A stretch of 64,000 nucleotides of DNA from Stenotrophomonas ginsengisoli (GCF_001431485.1 NZ_LDJM01000025.1:1-64000); one strand, 5' to 3'. Counted from the stretch's first letter, positions 50,724-59,322 are shown. Notes: generated from the letters alone by a model not told the origin. Program-made: numbers and translations.

Positions 50724-51299
50724 TCAATAGGGGACGCGATCCGTTCGAAAATCAACATACGTCACCTCCGACCTTAGTCTACACTCCGCCCCGAAAGCCA
50801 AGGCAGCACATTGCTGACGGACTGCACGCTTGCTCGCTCTACCGCTCGATCCTGAAGCGAAGATCATTCTCTTGTGACCATCGACCATGACATTTCCTAC
50901 GCTGGCACAAGAACTTCTCTATACACCCAAAATGTAGCAATCAGCATTTCCATCTCTTTGGCAATCCGCAATTGCATCAACCCGGATACTGGCAAGCCCT
51001 TCTGCATTAGAACCTGTCACCACGTACGCTGCACCCTCGGACATGGAGTGAGCATATGCACCATAACTCTCGCGACGGACTACATGGATATCATGCGACA
51101 AACCATCGTGGCCGCACATCCAACTACCCGCGAAATCCCCACCCAGGCATGCGACCTGTGCTGAAGCAAAACAAAAGCCAACATCAACAGAGAAAATATT
51201 AGGCTTTATAATCTGGAAATATCTTCCGTGAAAATCAACCGACCTGCAGCACCCTCGCCTCCAGTGATCCAGCGAGAACGGATAACAATCCATTGCCAC
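50724..51299 (-). pseudogene. DUF4189 paralogue with an in-frame stop
   Basis: The reading frame contains VRRESYGAYAHSMSEGAAYV, then DAIADCQRDGNADCYILGV, then TAG at 50919-50921 where the family has Trp. It then resumes in the same frame as RSSCASVGNVMVDGHKRMIF, GSSGRASKRAVRQQC and YVDFRTDRVPY. Thus one nonsense change breaks an otherwise full-length copy. At the 5' end the signal-sequence-like stretch (NIFSVDVGFCFASAQ) has no ATG in a good position, so the start has decayed too. Confidence 0.85.
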
Positions 51300-51359
51300 G
51301 AATACTAAATCGCAGGCATGAGGAACGACATATAAACATAGGCCATACGGATCGATCCA

Positions 51360-51857
51360 TCAATATGGAACCAATTGCACATAAGGGCGGATACAGTGTG
51401 ACTTCCTGATGTCGCACACACCGTCAGGATCCATCGATCCGCACAACCTACGGACCTCGCGGCGGCTGACACGGGTATTATCTCCAGTAGCGAACAATGG
51501 ATGAACCCCATCAGCATTGGTCAACTTTGCTACTGTTGCGCAAGAGTTCTGCCAACTCCCAAGCAGGTAGCAATCTGTATTACCAGCCGCCCGACAATTC
51601 GACAGCGCATCCTGCTCTCTATCCCGCCTGGTCGTATCGTTAGCACCAATCGTAGAAAAAAACACACCCACACTTGGCGAATATACAAAAGCTCCATAAC
51701 CAGGATAACGAACCGCGCGGTAATTCGGCGCAGCCCCATCCTCACCACAAGACTGACTGCCCGCAACAACGCCACTGGCACAAGCGGATTGCGCCCTGGA
51801 AACATCAAACGACGAAATACTGATCATGAAAAAAATGGACAGCAGAAGATTTCTCAT
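51360..51857 (-). CDS. DUF4189-type secreted protein with G8 tract before the start
   Basis: A 165-residue precursor: signal peptide MRNLLLSIFFMISISSFDVS, cleavage near RAQ, then SACASGVVAGSQSCGEDGAA, VRYPGYGAFVYSPSVG, the core DALSNCRAAGNTDCYLLGSW with QNSCATVAKL, and the end CIRPYVQLVPY. It is a divergent member without the DFRTDL motif. ATG 51857 is preceded by a run of eight G on the coding strand (plus 51860-51867 C8) that doubles as the ribosome site. Confidence 0.8.
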   Translation of the reverse strand: MRNLLLSIFFMISISSFDVSRAQSACASGVVAGSQSCGEDGAAPNYRAVRYPGYGAFVYSPSVGVFFSTIGANDTTRRDREQDALSNCRAAGNTDCYLLGSWQNSCATVAKLTNADGVHPLFATGDNTRVSRREVRRLCGSMDPDGVCDIRKSHCIRPYVQLVPY

Positions 51858-51965
51858 CACCCCCCCCGATCAGACGTGCATGAATTAGGACCCGGAAGCT
51901 TGCAAAGATCCTTGAAAAATGTAGCTATCGGCAGATTACAGCCCCACCAATTTAATCAAACACAA

Positions 51966-52487
51966 TCAATACGAGACGTAACCACCCCAAGGTTTTGCGC
52001 AGTGCGCATCCGGCACGCGACACTCACCTTGGGGATTACGCCTTTCGCACTCTGACCTCGCTTGTCGTTCTGCAGCGCGCTTGGTGCGCGCCTCGCTGAC
52101 AAAAATCTGCTTGACCCCATCGACAGGCACACTACCGACCGCGACACAGGCGTTGGTCCACTCATGAAGCAGCTGGCAATCCGTCGCACCATCATTCCTG
52201 CAGGATGCCAGCGCCTCATCTCGTACTGAACTGGCTATCTCATCGCCAGCATCCAGAAAGTAAGAAACCTTCGAGAGACTACGAGAGACCGCCACTGCGC
52301 CGTAGCCCGGATATCGCACGAATGTGGTGGGGCGCGAAGCCTCGGCAGTGCCCTCTCTACCGGCAATGGAATCAGGGCCGCAGGCTGCACTACCCGCAGC
52401 ACTCCCCACAGGACAGGCCGTCTGCGCCCTGGCCTCACTCAAAATGAGCACCAATACGCACAAGCATGCCAGGAAAATATCTCGCAC
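51966..52487 (-). CDS. DUF4189-type secreted protein, GGYVS subgroup, GTG start
   Basis: The mature part runs QTACPVGSAAGSAACGPDSI, RPTTFVRYPGYGAVAVSRSL, DEALASCRNDGATDCQLLHE, WTNACVAVGSVPVDG and ends CAKPWGGYVSY, closest to the gene at 50003-50554. No ATG precedes the signal peptide in frame; GTG 52487, giving VRDIFLACLCVLVLILSEARA, fits a 173-residue precursor like its relatives. The frame is open further upstream to 52757, but that part lacks features. Confidence 0.77.
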   Translation of the reverse strand: MRDIFLACLCVLVLILSEARAQTACPVGSAAGSAACGPDSIAGREGTAEASRPTTFVRYPGYGAVAVSRSLSKVSYFLDAGDEIASSVRDEALASCRNDGATDCQLLHEWTNACVAVGSVPVDGVKQIFVSEARTKRAAERQARSECERRNPQGECRVPDAHCAKPWGGYVSY

Positions 52488-52669
52488 TGTGCCCCTTGCG
52501 CAGCTGATATGCCACCCTCCTTTTTTATTACCGAGCGCCGAGAATGGCAACGAGATGGTCAGCCATGACCTCCGAAAGACATGGCCGCCATTGACGACGC
52601 AGTCACAGACATATGCGAACGCATCCGAATACTTACATGAGTGACGAAAAAGATGATCCCGCAAATGGA

Positions 52670-53194
52670 TCAATAGGGAACAAGGTCCGTCCTGAAATAA
52701 ATGCACTTCGCCCTCTTGACCACGTTGCACTGCGCACCAGGCGCCAACCTCTCGCATTCAGCTCTCGCCGCGCGCTTGCTGGAACGCCCATTGGACCCCG
52801 TGGCAATTAAAGGCTGCTTTGTACCATTGACCATGACAGTAGCAAAACTCGCACAAGAATTAGTCCAAGTCCCAACGAAATCACAGTCGCCGTTGCCGTC
52901 CCGCAGACAATCCGCCATGGCCCCCTCACGCACCCCACTCAACCCGCCCGAATTGGCAGCAGACTGAGAATAAAGCAATCCCGCGGAGACCGAATATACG
53001 GCAGCCCCATGCGCATCGTACCGAACGATACGCACATTCTGCGACCCGCCATCAGAGCCGCACATGCGACTCCCCGCAGTGACCCCGCCCGGGCATGCGG
53101 TCTGCGCCTTGGTCTCGCCCCAATGGAACACCAAGACCAGCATCAGAAAAATACGCAATCCATGCAATCTCATGGAAGCATGCAGGTAGCCCAT
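52670..53194 (-). CDS. DUF4189-type secreted cysteine-rich protein, intact
   Basis: A 174-residue precursor. The signal peptide contains LRIFLMLVLVFHWGETKAQ. The mature part has TACPGGVTAGSRMCGSDGGS, VRYDAHGAAVYSVSAG, EGAMADCLRDGNGDCDFVGT, NSCASFATVMVNGTKQ, TGSNGRSSKRAARAEC and CIYFRTDLVPY. GGAGG lies 6 nt before ATG 53194, which decides the start over 53221. It belongs to the same subgroup as the 49219 and 53657 genes. Confidence 0.82.
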   Translation of the reverse strand: MGYLHASMRLHGLRIFLMLVLVFHWGETKAQTACPGGVTAGSRMCGSDGGSQNVRIVRYDAHGAAVYSVSAGLLYSQSAANSGGLSGVREGAMADCLRDGNGDCDFVGTWTNSCASFATVMVNGTKQPLIATGSNGRSSKRAARAECERLAPGAQCNVVKRAKCIYFRTDLVPY

Positions 53195-53308
53195 CGAGAA
53201 TCCTCCGTTGATACCCGACATTCACATATTCGAATTTGGAACTCCATAGCAGCGTTGATTCCCGCAACCATCGCGCATCAATCTTACCCAGATCAATCAA
53301 CAGCCTGA

Positions 53309-53605
53309 TCAACCAGGAACATTGGAAGAAATCGACCCGCCACTCATGCACCGCTGCATGAAGGATGGGATGTACTGGAAATTTACTGCCTTGTACGGAT
53401 TTATTATCGTCCACACACCCTGCCGAGGAAGCACAGGCATCCAATTATGCTTGGCATATCCACGAAGGCAGAACTTTTCGACATCCCCTGAATATCTGGA
53501 AGGAATTTCGCTGCGCACGTAGTCAACATGCGGCAAAGCCCCCGCAGGCACAGGCACCAAAGCCGCAAAAAAAACCGAGACCGCAATAATCATTGAATTA
53601 CGCAT
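53309..53605 (-). CDS. Small secreted cysteine protein, intact copy
   Basis: A 98-residue precursor: signal peptide MRNSMIIAVSVFFAALVPVP, cleaved near AGA, then LPHVDYVRSEIPSRYSGDVE, KFCLRGYAKHNWMPVLPRQG and FQYIPSFMQRCMSGG. Two cysteines are conserved with the copy at 48743-49045. GGAGGGG precedes the ATG. It starts 51 bp after the DUF4189 gene at 53657 and is the intact version of the pseudogene at 47323-47575. No known domain is recognised. Confidence 0.82.
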   Translation of the reverse strand: MRNSMIIAVSVFFAALVPVPAGALPHVDYVRSEIPSRYSGDVEKFCLRGYAKHNWMPVLPRQGVWTIINPYKAVNFQYIPSFMQRCMSGGSISSNVPG

Positions 53606-54170
53606 AACCCCTCCATTGATAGACCAGGAAACCACCGGATCCAACCACTGACTCCATCAATAATACGGCACAAGATCGGTTCGAAAATCAATGCAGACAG
53701 CCTTGTGCACCTTGCATTCCGCGGATGGAGAAATGGCAGAGCATTCCTGACGGACCGCTCGCCTACTGGCCCGACCATTGGAACCCGTCCTGAAAATCCG
53801 GTGCTTGATACCTTCAAGATTCACACTGCCGACACTGGCGCATGAATTACGCCATGTCCCCAACACCTCGCAGTCATCATTACCTGCACGCCGGCATGCC
53901 GTCATGGCATCAGCCGTGACACCGGCCAAGCCACCACTATCAGCGCCGGTGACCCAGTAAGTGGTATCGCCAGACATGGATTTGACATAGGCACCATAAC
54001 CCTCATAACGGACAACATGATGCCCTCTGATAGAGCAATCCATGCTGCCAGGCATCGTACCCAACGGACAACGGGGCTGCGAAAAAGAGTCCACCGGAAA
54101 CAGCAGGATCGAAAAACCAAAAAAAATCAAAGCGAAAAAACGAAAACACATAAATAACTCCCGAGAGTCA
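53337..54170. repeat. Direct repeat R1, copy 2
   Basis: About 830 bp closely similar to 47310-48141. It covers the 3' part of the small cysteine gene, its 5' end, and the whole DUF4189 gene next to virB6. Both genes are intact here, so this copy is the better candidate for the parental module. Confidence 0.85.
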
Positions 54171-54178
54171 TTTTTCAA
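53657..54178 (-). CDS. DUF4189-type secreted protein, first gene after virB6
   Basis: A 173-residue precursor. The signal peptide contains MCFRFFALIFFGFSILLFPV and is cleaved near SFSQ. The mature part shows PRCPLGTMPGSMDCSIRGH, VRYEGYGAYVKSMSGDTTYW, DAMTACRRAGNDDCEVLGTW, RNSCASVGSVNLEGIKHRIF, TGSNGRASRRAVRQEC and CIDFRTDLVPYY. It starts 2 nt after the virB6 stop, so it is very probably translated from the T4SS operon mRNA. This placement is the strongest argument that the array serves the T4SS. Confidence 0.85.
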   Translation of the reverse strand: MKNDSRELFMCFRFFALIFFGFSILLFPVDSFSQPRCPLGTMPGSMDCSIRGHHVVRYEGYGAYVKSMSGDTTYWVTGADSGGLAGVTADAMTACRRAGNDDCEVLGTWRNSCASVGSVNLEGIKHRIFRTGSNGRASRRAVRQECSAISPSAECKVHKAVCIDFRTDLVPYY

Positions 54179-54180
54179 AA

Positions 54181-55179
54181 TCAGCCAACATTTGCACCCA
54201 TACTGCGCGGGTGACCCTGCCCTGCTCCAGCGCCACCTGGCTTTTCGGCAACACCAGCAGCGAACTGACCGCCCATGCCGTTATAGGTACTGAAATTACC
54301 CAGCGAGCCCTGGAAGAACATCGCGGCCATTGGCGGCGTTGCCAGAATCAGAGTGGACAGGATCAACCCCATCCCCCCCTGCTGCACCGCCTGTGCAGTC
54401 AGCCCCTGCTGGTCGAGGAACTCCAACCCCTCAATAGAACTCAACCCCTTGCTGGCCCAGGCAGCCACTGCAACACGCGCCACCATTTCCATCGCCACCG
54501 AAGTAACAAACACCAACACTGCCTGGGAGAACAACGTACCAATGCCATAGAACAACCAGCGTTGAAACAGAGACTTTGTCTGGTCGAACAGAAGGCACAA
54601 GATGAAAATTGGACCGAAACCAATGAACATGGCTATTGCAATCTGATACAACAACAACATCGATCCAGCCACAATGGCAGGGCCACCAGCACCGACACCC
54701 GCCATCATTTTCGCCTGGCGCTTGCTGTCATCCAGCTCCTTGTCTTCTTGAGCCTGGACTTGATCGATAGCCATCATGGAAATGGTCATCAATGCCAGGT
54801 TCTTATCGATCATCGAATTGACGTTCCCGTCGTCACCCGTGACCAACTCGGTCACTTGCCCCCCGAGATCATCAACGAAGAAGTCGCGCAGATCGGTTCC
54901 ATAAAAGGCAAAGCCACTGGCACACACGCAAATCACCGCAGCGCGGGCGCTATTGACCATCAATGCGGACATGGATTCGCGCGACTGACCGGTGACAATG
55001 CGAAAACCCTGGATCATGAACCAGATGGTCAGTGCAGTCAGCGCCGCACCGGCCACCATGCGCGTCACGCGATTGAGCGTTTCATCAGCAAACTTGTCGA
55101 TGGATGTTTCCAGAAAACTGTATACAGCCTCGAAGAAGGCCATTTGCTGCAAGCCATCAATAATCCCATTCCATTCCAT
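54181..55179 (-). CDS. virB6: T4SS inner membrane channel protein VirB6
   Basis: A 332-residue polytopic membrane protein of the TrbL/VirB6 family. Hydrophobic segments include MVAGAALTALTIWFMIQGF, AAVICVCASGFAFYG, AIVAGSMLLLYQIAIAMFIG, FGPIFILCLLFDQTKSLFQR and GLILSTLILATPPMAAMFF. The FGPIFILCLLF-Q segment is typical of VirB6. The C-terminus (KPGGAGAGQGHPRSMGANVG) is soluble and Gly-rich. A short copy of its 3' end is found near 48130-48200. It is the last standard virB gene before the DUF4189 array. Confidence 0.9.
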   Translation of the reverse strand: MEWNGIIDGLQQMAFFEAVYSFLETSIDKFADETLNRVTRMVAGAALTALTIWFMIQGFRIVTGQSRESMSALMVNSARAAVICVCASGFAFYGTDLRDFFVDDLGGQVTELVTGDDGNVNSMIDKNLALMTISMMAIDQVQAQEDKELDDSKRQAKMMAGVGAGGPAIVAGSMLLLYQIAIAMFIGFGPIFILCLLFDQTKSLFQRWLFYGIGTLFSQAVLVFVTSVAMEMVARVAVAAWASKGLSSIEGLEFLDQQGLTAQAVQQGGMGLILSTLILATPPMAAMFFQGSLGNFSTYNGMGGQFAAGVAEKPGGAGAGQGHPRSMGANVG

Positions 55180-55223
55180 CGTACCGTTCCTTCATCTGCC
55201 ACCGGCAGAAAAATCAATCTACA

Positions 55224-56012
55224 TCAGTGAATTTTGAGCGCAGCCTGGATGACTGAGCCACCGACCAAGGATTTGACGATATCCTGCCAGAGACCTCCCG
55301 CAGGATCATCACCAGTACCACCACCATTAACTACCCGACGACCAAGCGCGTCGTTGTAGCTGGACAGCAGACCAGCATACTGCTCGTACTGAGATTGCCT
55401 TTCGCGGAAAGTGGCAATAGCCATGTCGAATTCGAGCTGGGCTGCCTGCAGCGTTACCTGATGGGCACCTGCGGAACTGAAGCCTCGGTTGCCGTTTTTC
55501 CTGATGTCAGCCAAGACATTGTCCTCGTAGCGGCGCTTGATACCAGGCAGCGTGGTGGAAACAAGTTCCACGGATTCGTTGTAGCGAATATTGGTCAGTA
55601 CGCGGATGGCACCACAAATTTCAGCCTGGGCATTGGTAATTTGCTCATTGGTAGCCCCGGCGGGCAAACTGAAGCCGGTACGCAGGCGCGCCCTGACTGC
55701 CGATGCAGTCAGAGAACGTCCAGCCTCGCCACACGACACCGAAATTCCGAAACCTTCGTCAACCTTGGCCAGCTGCTGACCGGCAGGCCAGCTGTAATCG
55801 GAAATACTGCGAGTGACCGGAGAACCGTTCTGACCATGACTGTTGTAGTAATCACGCACTGCCTTGGTGTAGTCCTGGATGTTCTTCAGGTAACCATGCG
55901 ATTTGTCATCCCTCACATTCCAGGCAGCCAATGCCGTAGCAGGAAAGACTGCCGACACCACCACGGCCAGGGCGACAGCCCGGATTACGAACGATTTCCT
56001 GTTACGGCGCAT
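55224..56012 (-). CDS. virB5: VirB5-like T4SS protein
   Basis: A 262-residue exported protein with a signal peptide (IRAVALAVVVSAVFPATALA). The mature part is largely alpha-helical, with YLKNIQDYTKAVRDYYNSHG, QITNAQAEICGAIRVLTNIR and the long helix QLEFDMAIATFRERQSQYEQ. Its position between virB4 and virB6 and the helical, secreted nature fit VirB5, the minor pilin at the pilus tip, though the sequence is poorly conserved in this family. AAGGAG precedes the ATG. Confidence 0.75.
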   Translation of the reverse strand: MRRNRKSFVIRAVALAVVVSAVFPATALAAWNVRDDKSHGYLKNIQDYTKAVRDYYNSHGQNGSPVTRSISDYSWPAGQQLAKVDEGFGISVSCGEAGRSLTASAVRARLRTGFSLPAGATNEQITNAQAEICGAIRVLTNIRYNESVELVSTTLPGIKRRYEDNVLADIRKNGNRGFSSAGAHQVTLQAAQLEFDMAIATFRERQSQYEQYAGLLSSYNDALGRRVVNGGGTGDDPAGGLWQDIVKSLVGGSVIQAALKIH

Positions 56013-56096
56013 AACCTACTCCTTGTCTGACAGGGCTATCGATACTGAAAGCCACGTTCAAATGATGTGTCGAACATCCCATTTCGCAACTGTGCA

Positions 56097-58523
56097 TCAG
56101 GCCACCGCCTTGCCCGAGCCCTTGCGGTTGGCATAGAAGGCATCCAGCCATTGGTCCGGGGTCAGGGCATCGACCTGCACGCCGGTGTCGCTGGCGGTCT
56201 TGGCCAGCACCCGGTTCAGGATCTCGATGTTGTCGGTGGAGGCAGAAATCACCGCCAGGGCGTCATCCAGACCACGCAGGTTGAGCTGGCACACAGTCGA
56301 TGAATGCCCCTGCTTGACCAGGAAGCAACGCGAGCGCTCATCCAGGCTGACCACCACCTCGAACTCGGCCTCGGTCAACTTCAGGCCTTCGATGTAGTCC
56401 TTCTTGGAGGCATTGGGGTTGGGCAGCAGGATCAAGGTGGCGGTCTGCTCGATCAGCGCGGCGGCGATGTCACTGGCCAAGGCGTCTTCCGGGCTCTGGG
56501 TGGCGAAGATGCCCAGGCCGTTCTGCTTACGGATGGTCTTCTGCTTGTTCTTGGCAAATTCCTTCAGCCCGCCCTTGCCATCGAGGATCTTCCAGAACTC
56601 GTCCATCACGTAGATCAGCGGGCGGCCATCGATCAGCTCTTCCAGGCGATGCAGCAGGTAGTTGATCACCGGCACGCGCACTTCGGCGTTGTCGATGATG
56701 TCGGTGTAGTCAAAACCGATGATGTTGGCCCGGGTCAGGTCCACCGTGTCACGCGGATTGTCGAACACCCAGCCCAGCGAATTGCCGGCCGTCCACTTGC
56801 GGATGCGTGCATACAGCGAGTCATCACCCATGTTGGGCAGTGACTTCTGGAAATTGGTCAGGGTACGCAGGTGCATCGGCGTATCGAGCATGTTCTCCAC
56901 GGCGCGGAAGATGTCCTCATCCTCACGCGCGGTGTATTCGTGCTTGCCGCACAGCACCTTGACCAGGTCAGCCAGGAACTGCACGTTGGCATCGCTGCGC
57001 TGACACTGGAACGGGTTGAAGCCGGTCGGCTGGCCATTTTCCAGGGCCAGATAGTTGCCGCCGCAGGCGCGCACGAAGATCTCCGCACCCTTGTCCTTGT
57101 CGAAGAAGAAGATGGTCGGCGCCGGGTCGTACTTCTGCACCTGGCTGAGCAGGAAGTTGATCAGCGCGGTCTTGCCGGTGCCTGATTTGCCGATGACCAT
57201 GGTGTTGGCAATGGCCTTTTCACCCAGCGAGTTCTCCGCCGGATGGGTGGCATGGAAATTGAAGTAGTACGGCTGGCCGTTGGTGGTCTGCAGCACCGTG
57301 ACGCACTTGCCCCACGGGTTGCGGTCCTGCTTGCCGGTGGCAAAGTTGTGCAGCGGCGACAGGCCGAGGAAATTCAGCGAACTGACGTTGGCCTGACGGG
57401 TGCGGTAGCGCCAGTTGCACGGCAGCTGCGAATAGAACGAGGCGGCGATGGCCACATCCTCCTTGGCCGAGACAAAGCCTGCGTTGGACAGCTCCGCACG
57501 CGCAGTGGCCACCTGCTGCTGCAGCGCCGCCTGGCTGTCGGCATACAGCGCGATGATGTAGTGGTACTCGCCGAGCACGAAATTACCCGAGCTGAGCTGG
57601 TCCATGGCCTCGTCCAGCTCGACGATCTGGCTGACCGCCTTGTCGCCGGAGGAGATCATCAGGCCCTTGGTGCGATCCAGCACACGCAAGGCGTCCTGGC
57701 GCCCGATCGGGCTGAAGCTGTGGGTGATGACGTACTCGAAGTCCAGGTACTTCAAGCCGTTGAGAATGCCCGGATAGGTGGAATCCGGATATTCCTTGAT
57801 ATTGAGGATGGCTCCGTAGTGATTCTTGCCGGCCGGGGTGGTGATCACATAGTCACCGGTCTTCACCGAGAAGGTCTGGCGGCTGACGGCCAGGTAATCC
57901 TTGACCGAGGCATTGAGCACCGGCACCGGCTCGGCCACCCGGTTGAGCAGGTAACCGAAGAATTCCAGGGTTTCGGAAAACACCATGCCGTTGCTGGCTT
58001 CATAGATGCCCATGCGCTGCGGCGAGTAATCCTTGAGCACCGCCTCCACGTTCTCGGCCAGTTCCATGACCTTGGAGATCGCCTGCTCCTCCATGGCCCG
58101 CAGCTTGCCGATGTCGTCGGTCTTTTCGACAAATGCCTTGCCGCCGGTCACTGGGCGGTAGATCAGGGTCAGGTACAGCTCGTTGACCATGACCCGCTGG
58201 CCGGACAGGGAGTCGTAATAGGCCTGCGACAGCTCCTGGTTGAAGCGCTGCGCGTAGCGCGAGTCACCACTGATGCTGCCCTTGCGGCGCACATCGTGGA
58301 CCCAGAAGGCCACATTGGTGTAATCCGGCGCACGCAGGGTCTGCAGCATGCGGTTGAAGGTGTTGTGGCGATGCTCCAGCTCCCACTCCTCGCGACCGAC
58401 GAAAGGCAAACCACCGAGGAACCAGGTCATCAGGTAGTCGCCGCCGGTGGTCTTGACCACGGTCGGTGACACATGGCTGGAAAAGGGAACAAATTCGGCG
58501 ATGGCGGTATCAGGAGAGAACAT
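56097..58523 (-). CDS. virB4: T4SS ATPase VirB4
   Basis: The 808-residue ATPase powers pilus assembly and substrate transport. Walker A is VIGKSGTGKTALINFLLSQ near residue 445 and Walker B is ELIDGRPLIYVMDEFWKILD. An N-terminal domain (FVPFSSHVSPTVVKTTGGDY) and a closing helical region complete the standard architecture. ATG 58523 gives MFSPDTAIAEF, typical of Xanthomonadaceae VirB4; ATG 58553 is in frame but adds 10 unusual residues. It is the largest gene of the operon. Confidence 0.95.
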   Translation of the reverse strand: MFSPDTAIAEFVPFSSHVSPTVVKTTGGDYLMTWFLGGLPFVGREEWELEHRHNTFNRMLQTLRAPDYTNVAFWVHDVRRKGSISGDSRYAQRFNQELSQAYYDSLSGQRVMVNELYLTLIYRPVTGGKAFVEKTDDIGKLRAMEEQAISKVMELAENVEAVLKDYSPQRMGIYEASNGMVFSETLEFFGYLLNRVAEPVPVLNASVKDYLAVSRQTFSVKTGDYVITTPAGKNHYGAILNIKEYPDSTYPGILNGLKYLDFEYVITHSFSPIGRQDALRVLDRTKGLMISSGDKAVSQIVELDEAMDQLSSGNFVLGEYHYIIALYADSQAALQQQVATARAELSNAGFVSAKEDVAIAASFYSQLPCNWRYRTRQANVSSLNFLGLSPLHNFATGKQDRNPWGKCVTVLQTTNGQPYYFNFHATHPAENSLGEKAIANTMVIGKSGTGKTALINFLLSQVQKYDPAPTIFFFDKDKGAEIFVRACGGNYLALENGQPTGFNPFQCQRSDANVQFLADLVKVLCGKHEYTAREDEDIFRAVENMLDTPMHLRTLTNFQKSLPNMGDDSLYARIRKWTAGNSLGWVFDNPRDTVDLTRANIIGFDYTDIIDNAEVRVPVINYLLHRLEELIDGRPLIYVMDEFWKILDGKGGLKEFAKNKQKTIRKQNGLGIFATQSPEDALASDIAAALIEQTATLILLPNPNASKKDYIEGLKLTEAEFEVVVSLDERSRCFLVKQGHSSTVCQLNLRGLDDALAVISASTDNIEILNRVLAKTASDTGVQVDALTPDQWLDAFYANRKGSGKAVA

Positions 58524-58574
58524 CACACTTACCAAGGTAGAAGGCCCCGGCACCGCTAAGGTGCCAGGTCCGGG

Positions 58575-58880
58575 TCAACGCGGAGGCTGCTTGCGATGAT
58601 CGTTGGGGCTGTACACCCACATGCCATCATTGCCGGCAATGTTGCGTGTACGCAGGCGGAACTGCAGTTTCAGACCGAGAAGGCGAAAAATCATTTCGTC
58701 ACGCTTGGCCATCATCCGCATCACCATGATCACCAGCGGCACCAGGACGATGAGGAAATAGTTCCGGCTCCACACCATCACCAACAGGACCGCACCCACC
58801 CCAACGAAGAACGGCACGACTGGAACGCCCAGGAACATCGCTGGGCGTGTACAGCCGCGGAACATCGCGTTTTTACGCAT
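58575..58880 (-). CDS. virB3: T4SS protein VirB3
   Basis: A 101-residue small membrane protein with a VirB3 N-terminal stretch (RKNAMFRGCTRPAMFLGVPV) and one or two membrane segments (FFVGVGAVLLVMVWSRN and YFLIVLVPLVIMVMRMM). It overlaps virB2 by 8 bp and lies 51 bp before virB4, the standard order. Confidence 0.92.
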   Translation of the reverse strand: MRKNAMFRGCTRPAMFLGVPVVPFFVGVGAVLLVMVWSRNYFLIVLVPLVIMVMRMMAKRDEMIFRLLGLKLQFRLRTRNIAGNDGMWVYSPNDHRKQPPR

Positions 58881-59262
58881 TCTCGTACTGGCTGGCTTCG
58901 ATGCTGATGCTGCCGGTGGTGGTGGTCTTGCAGGCTTCGTTGTCCGGCATGATCATCGAGGCGATCTGGCCAGCAGCACCGATCAGCAGGCCACCGATCA
59001 GGATCGGCGCCACGTCGGAAATGCGCTTGTGGGCGAAAGCGATCTGGTAACCGGCGAAGATGATGGCGATGGTCACCACGGCGATCGAAGCAATCGACAA
59101 CAGCCCGTTGATGTTGTCCAGGAAGCCGCACACGCTACCTTCGGTATCGCCGTAACGATCATTGGCCAGTACCGGAGTGATCATGACGGCCAGCAACAGG
59201 CCAGCGTTGCGGATGGTCTTGCCGGCGTTGACCAGCTTGTTGTTGATACCTTGCTTTTCCAT
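58873..59262 (-). CDS. virB2: T4SS major pilin VirB2
   Basis: A 129-residue pilin precursor. It has a signal-like first segment (IRNAGLLLAVMITPVLAND), a short polar part with a Cys (SVCGFLDNINGLLS), and two hydrophobic helices (IASIAVVTIAIIFAGYQIAF and VAPILIGGLLIGAAGQIASM). The unusual extra C-terminal tail after the second helix (NEACKTTTTGSISIEASQYE) is 25 or so residues long. ATG 59262 is preferred to 59286. Confidence 0.9.
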   Translation of the reverse strand: MEKQGINNKLVNAGKTIRNAGLLLAVMITPVLANDRYGDTEGSVCGFLDNINGLLSIASIAVVTIAIIFAGYQIAFAHKRISDVAPILIGGLLIGAAGQIASMIMPDNEACKTTTTGSISIEASQYENA

Positions 59263-59322
59263 GGCATTTCTCCTACTTGCAAACAATGGGCACGAGGCCC
59301 GGACACGCCGGCTTGCGACCGG

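Noticed and set aside
46070-54178. T4SS effector genes in the array
   Set aside because: All products have signal peptides and are short. No large toxin domain or XVIPCD-like C-terminal secretion domain was seen, so effectors are not called.
46000-54200. Insertion sequence as the cause of the repeats
   Set aside because: No transposase frame or terminal inverted repeats were found. The repeats carry host-type genes and join at microhomology, which fits recombination.
46000-54200. CRISPR array
   Set aside because: The repeats are hundreds of bases long and coding; there are no short, regular repeats with unique spacers.
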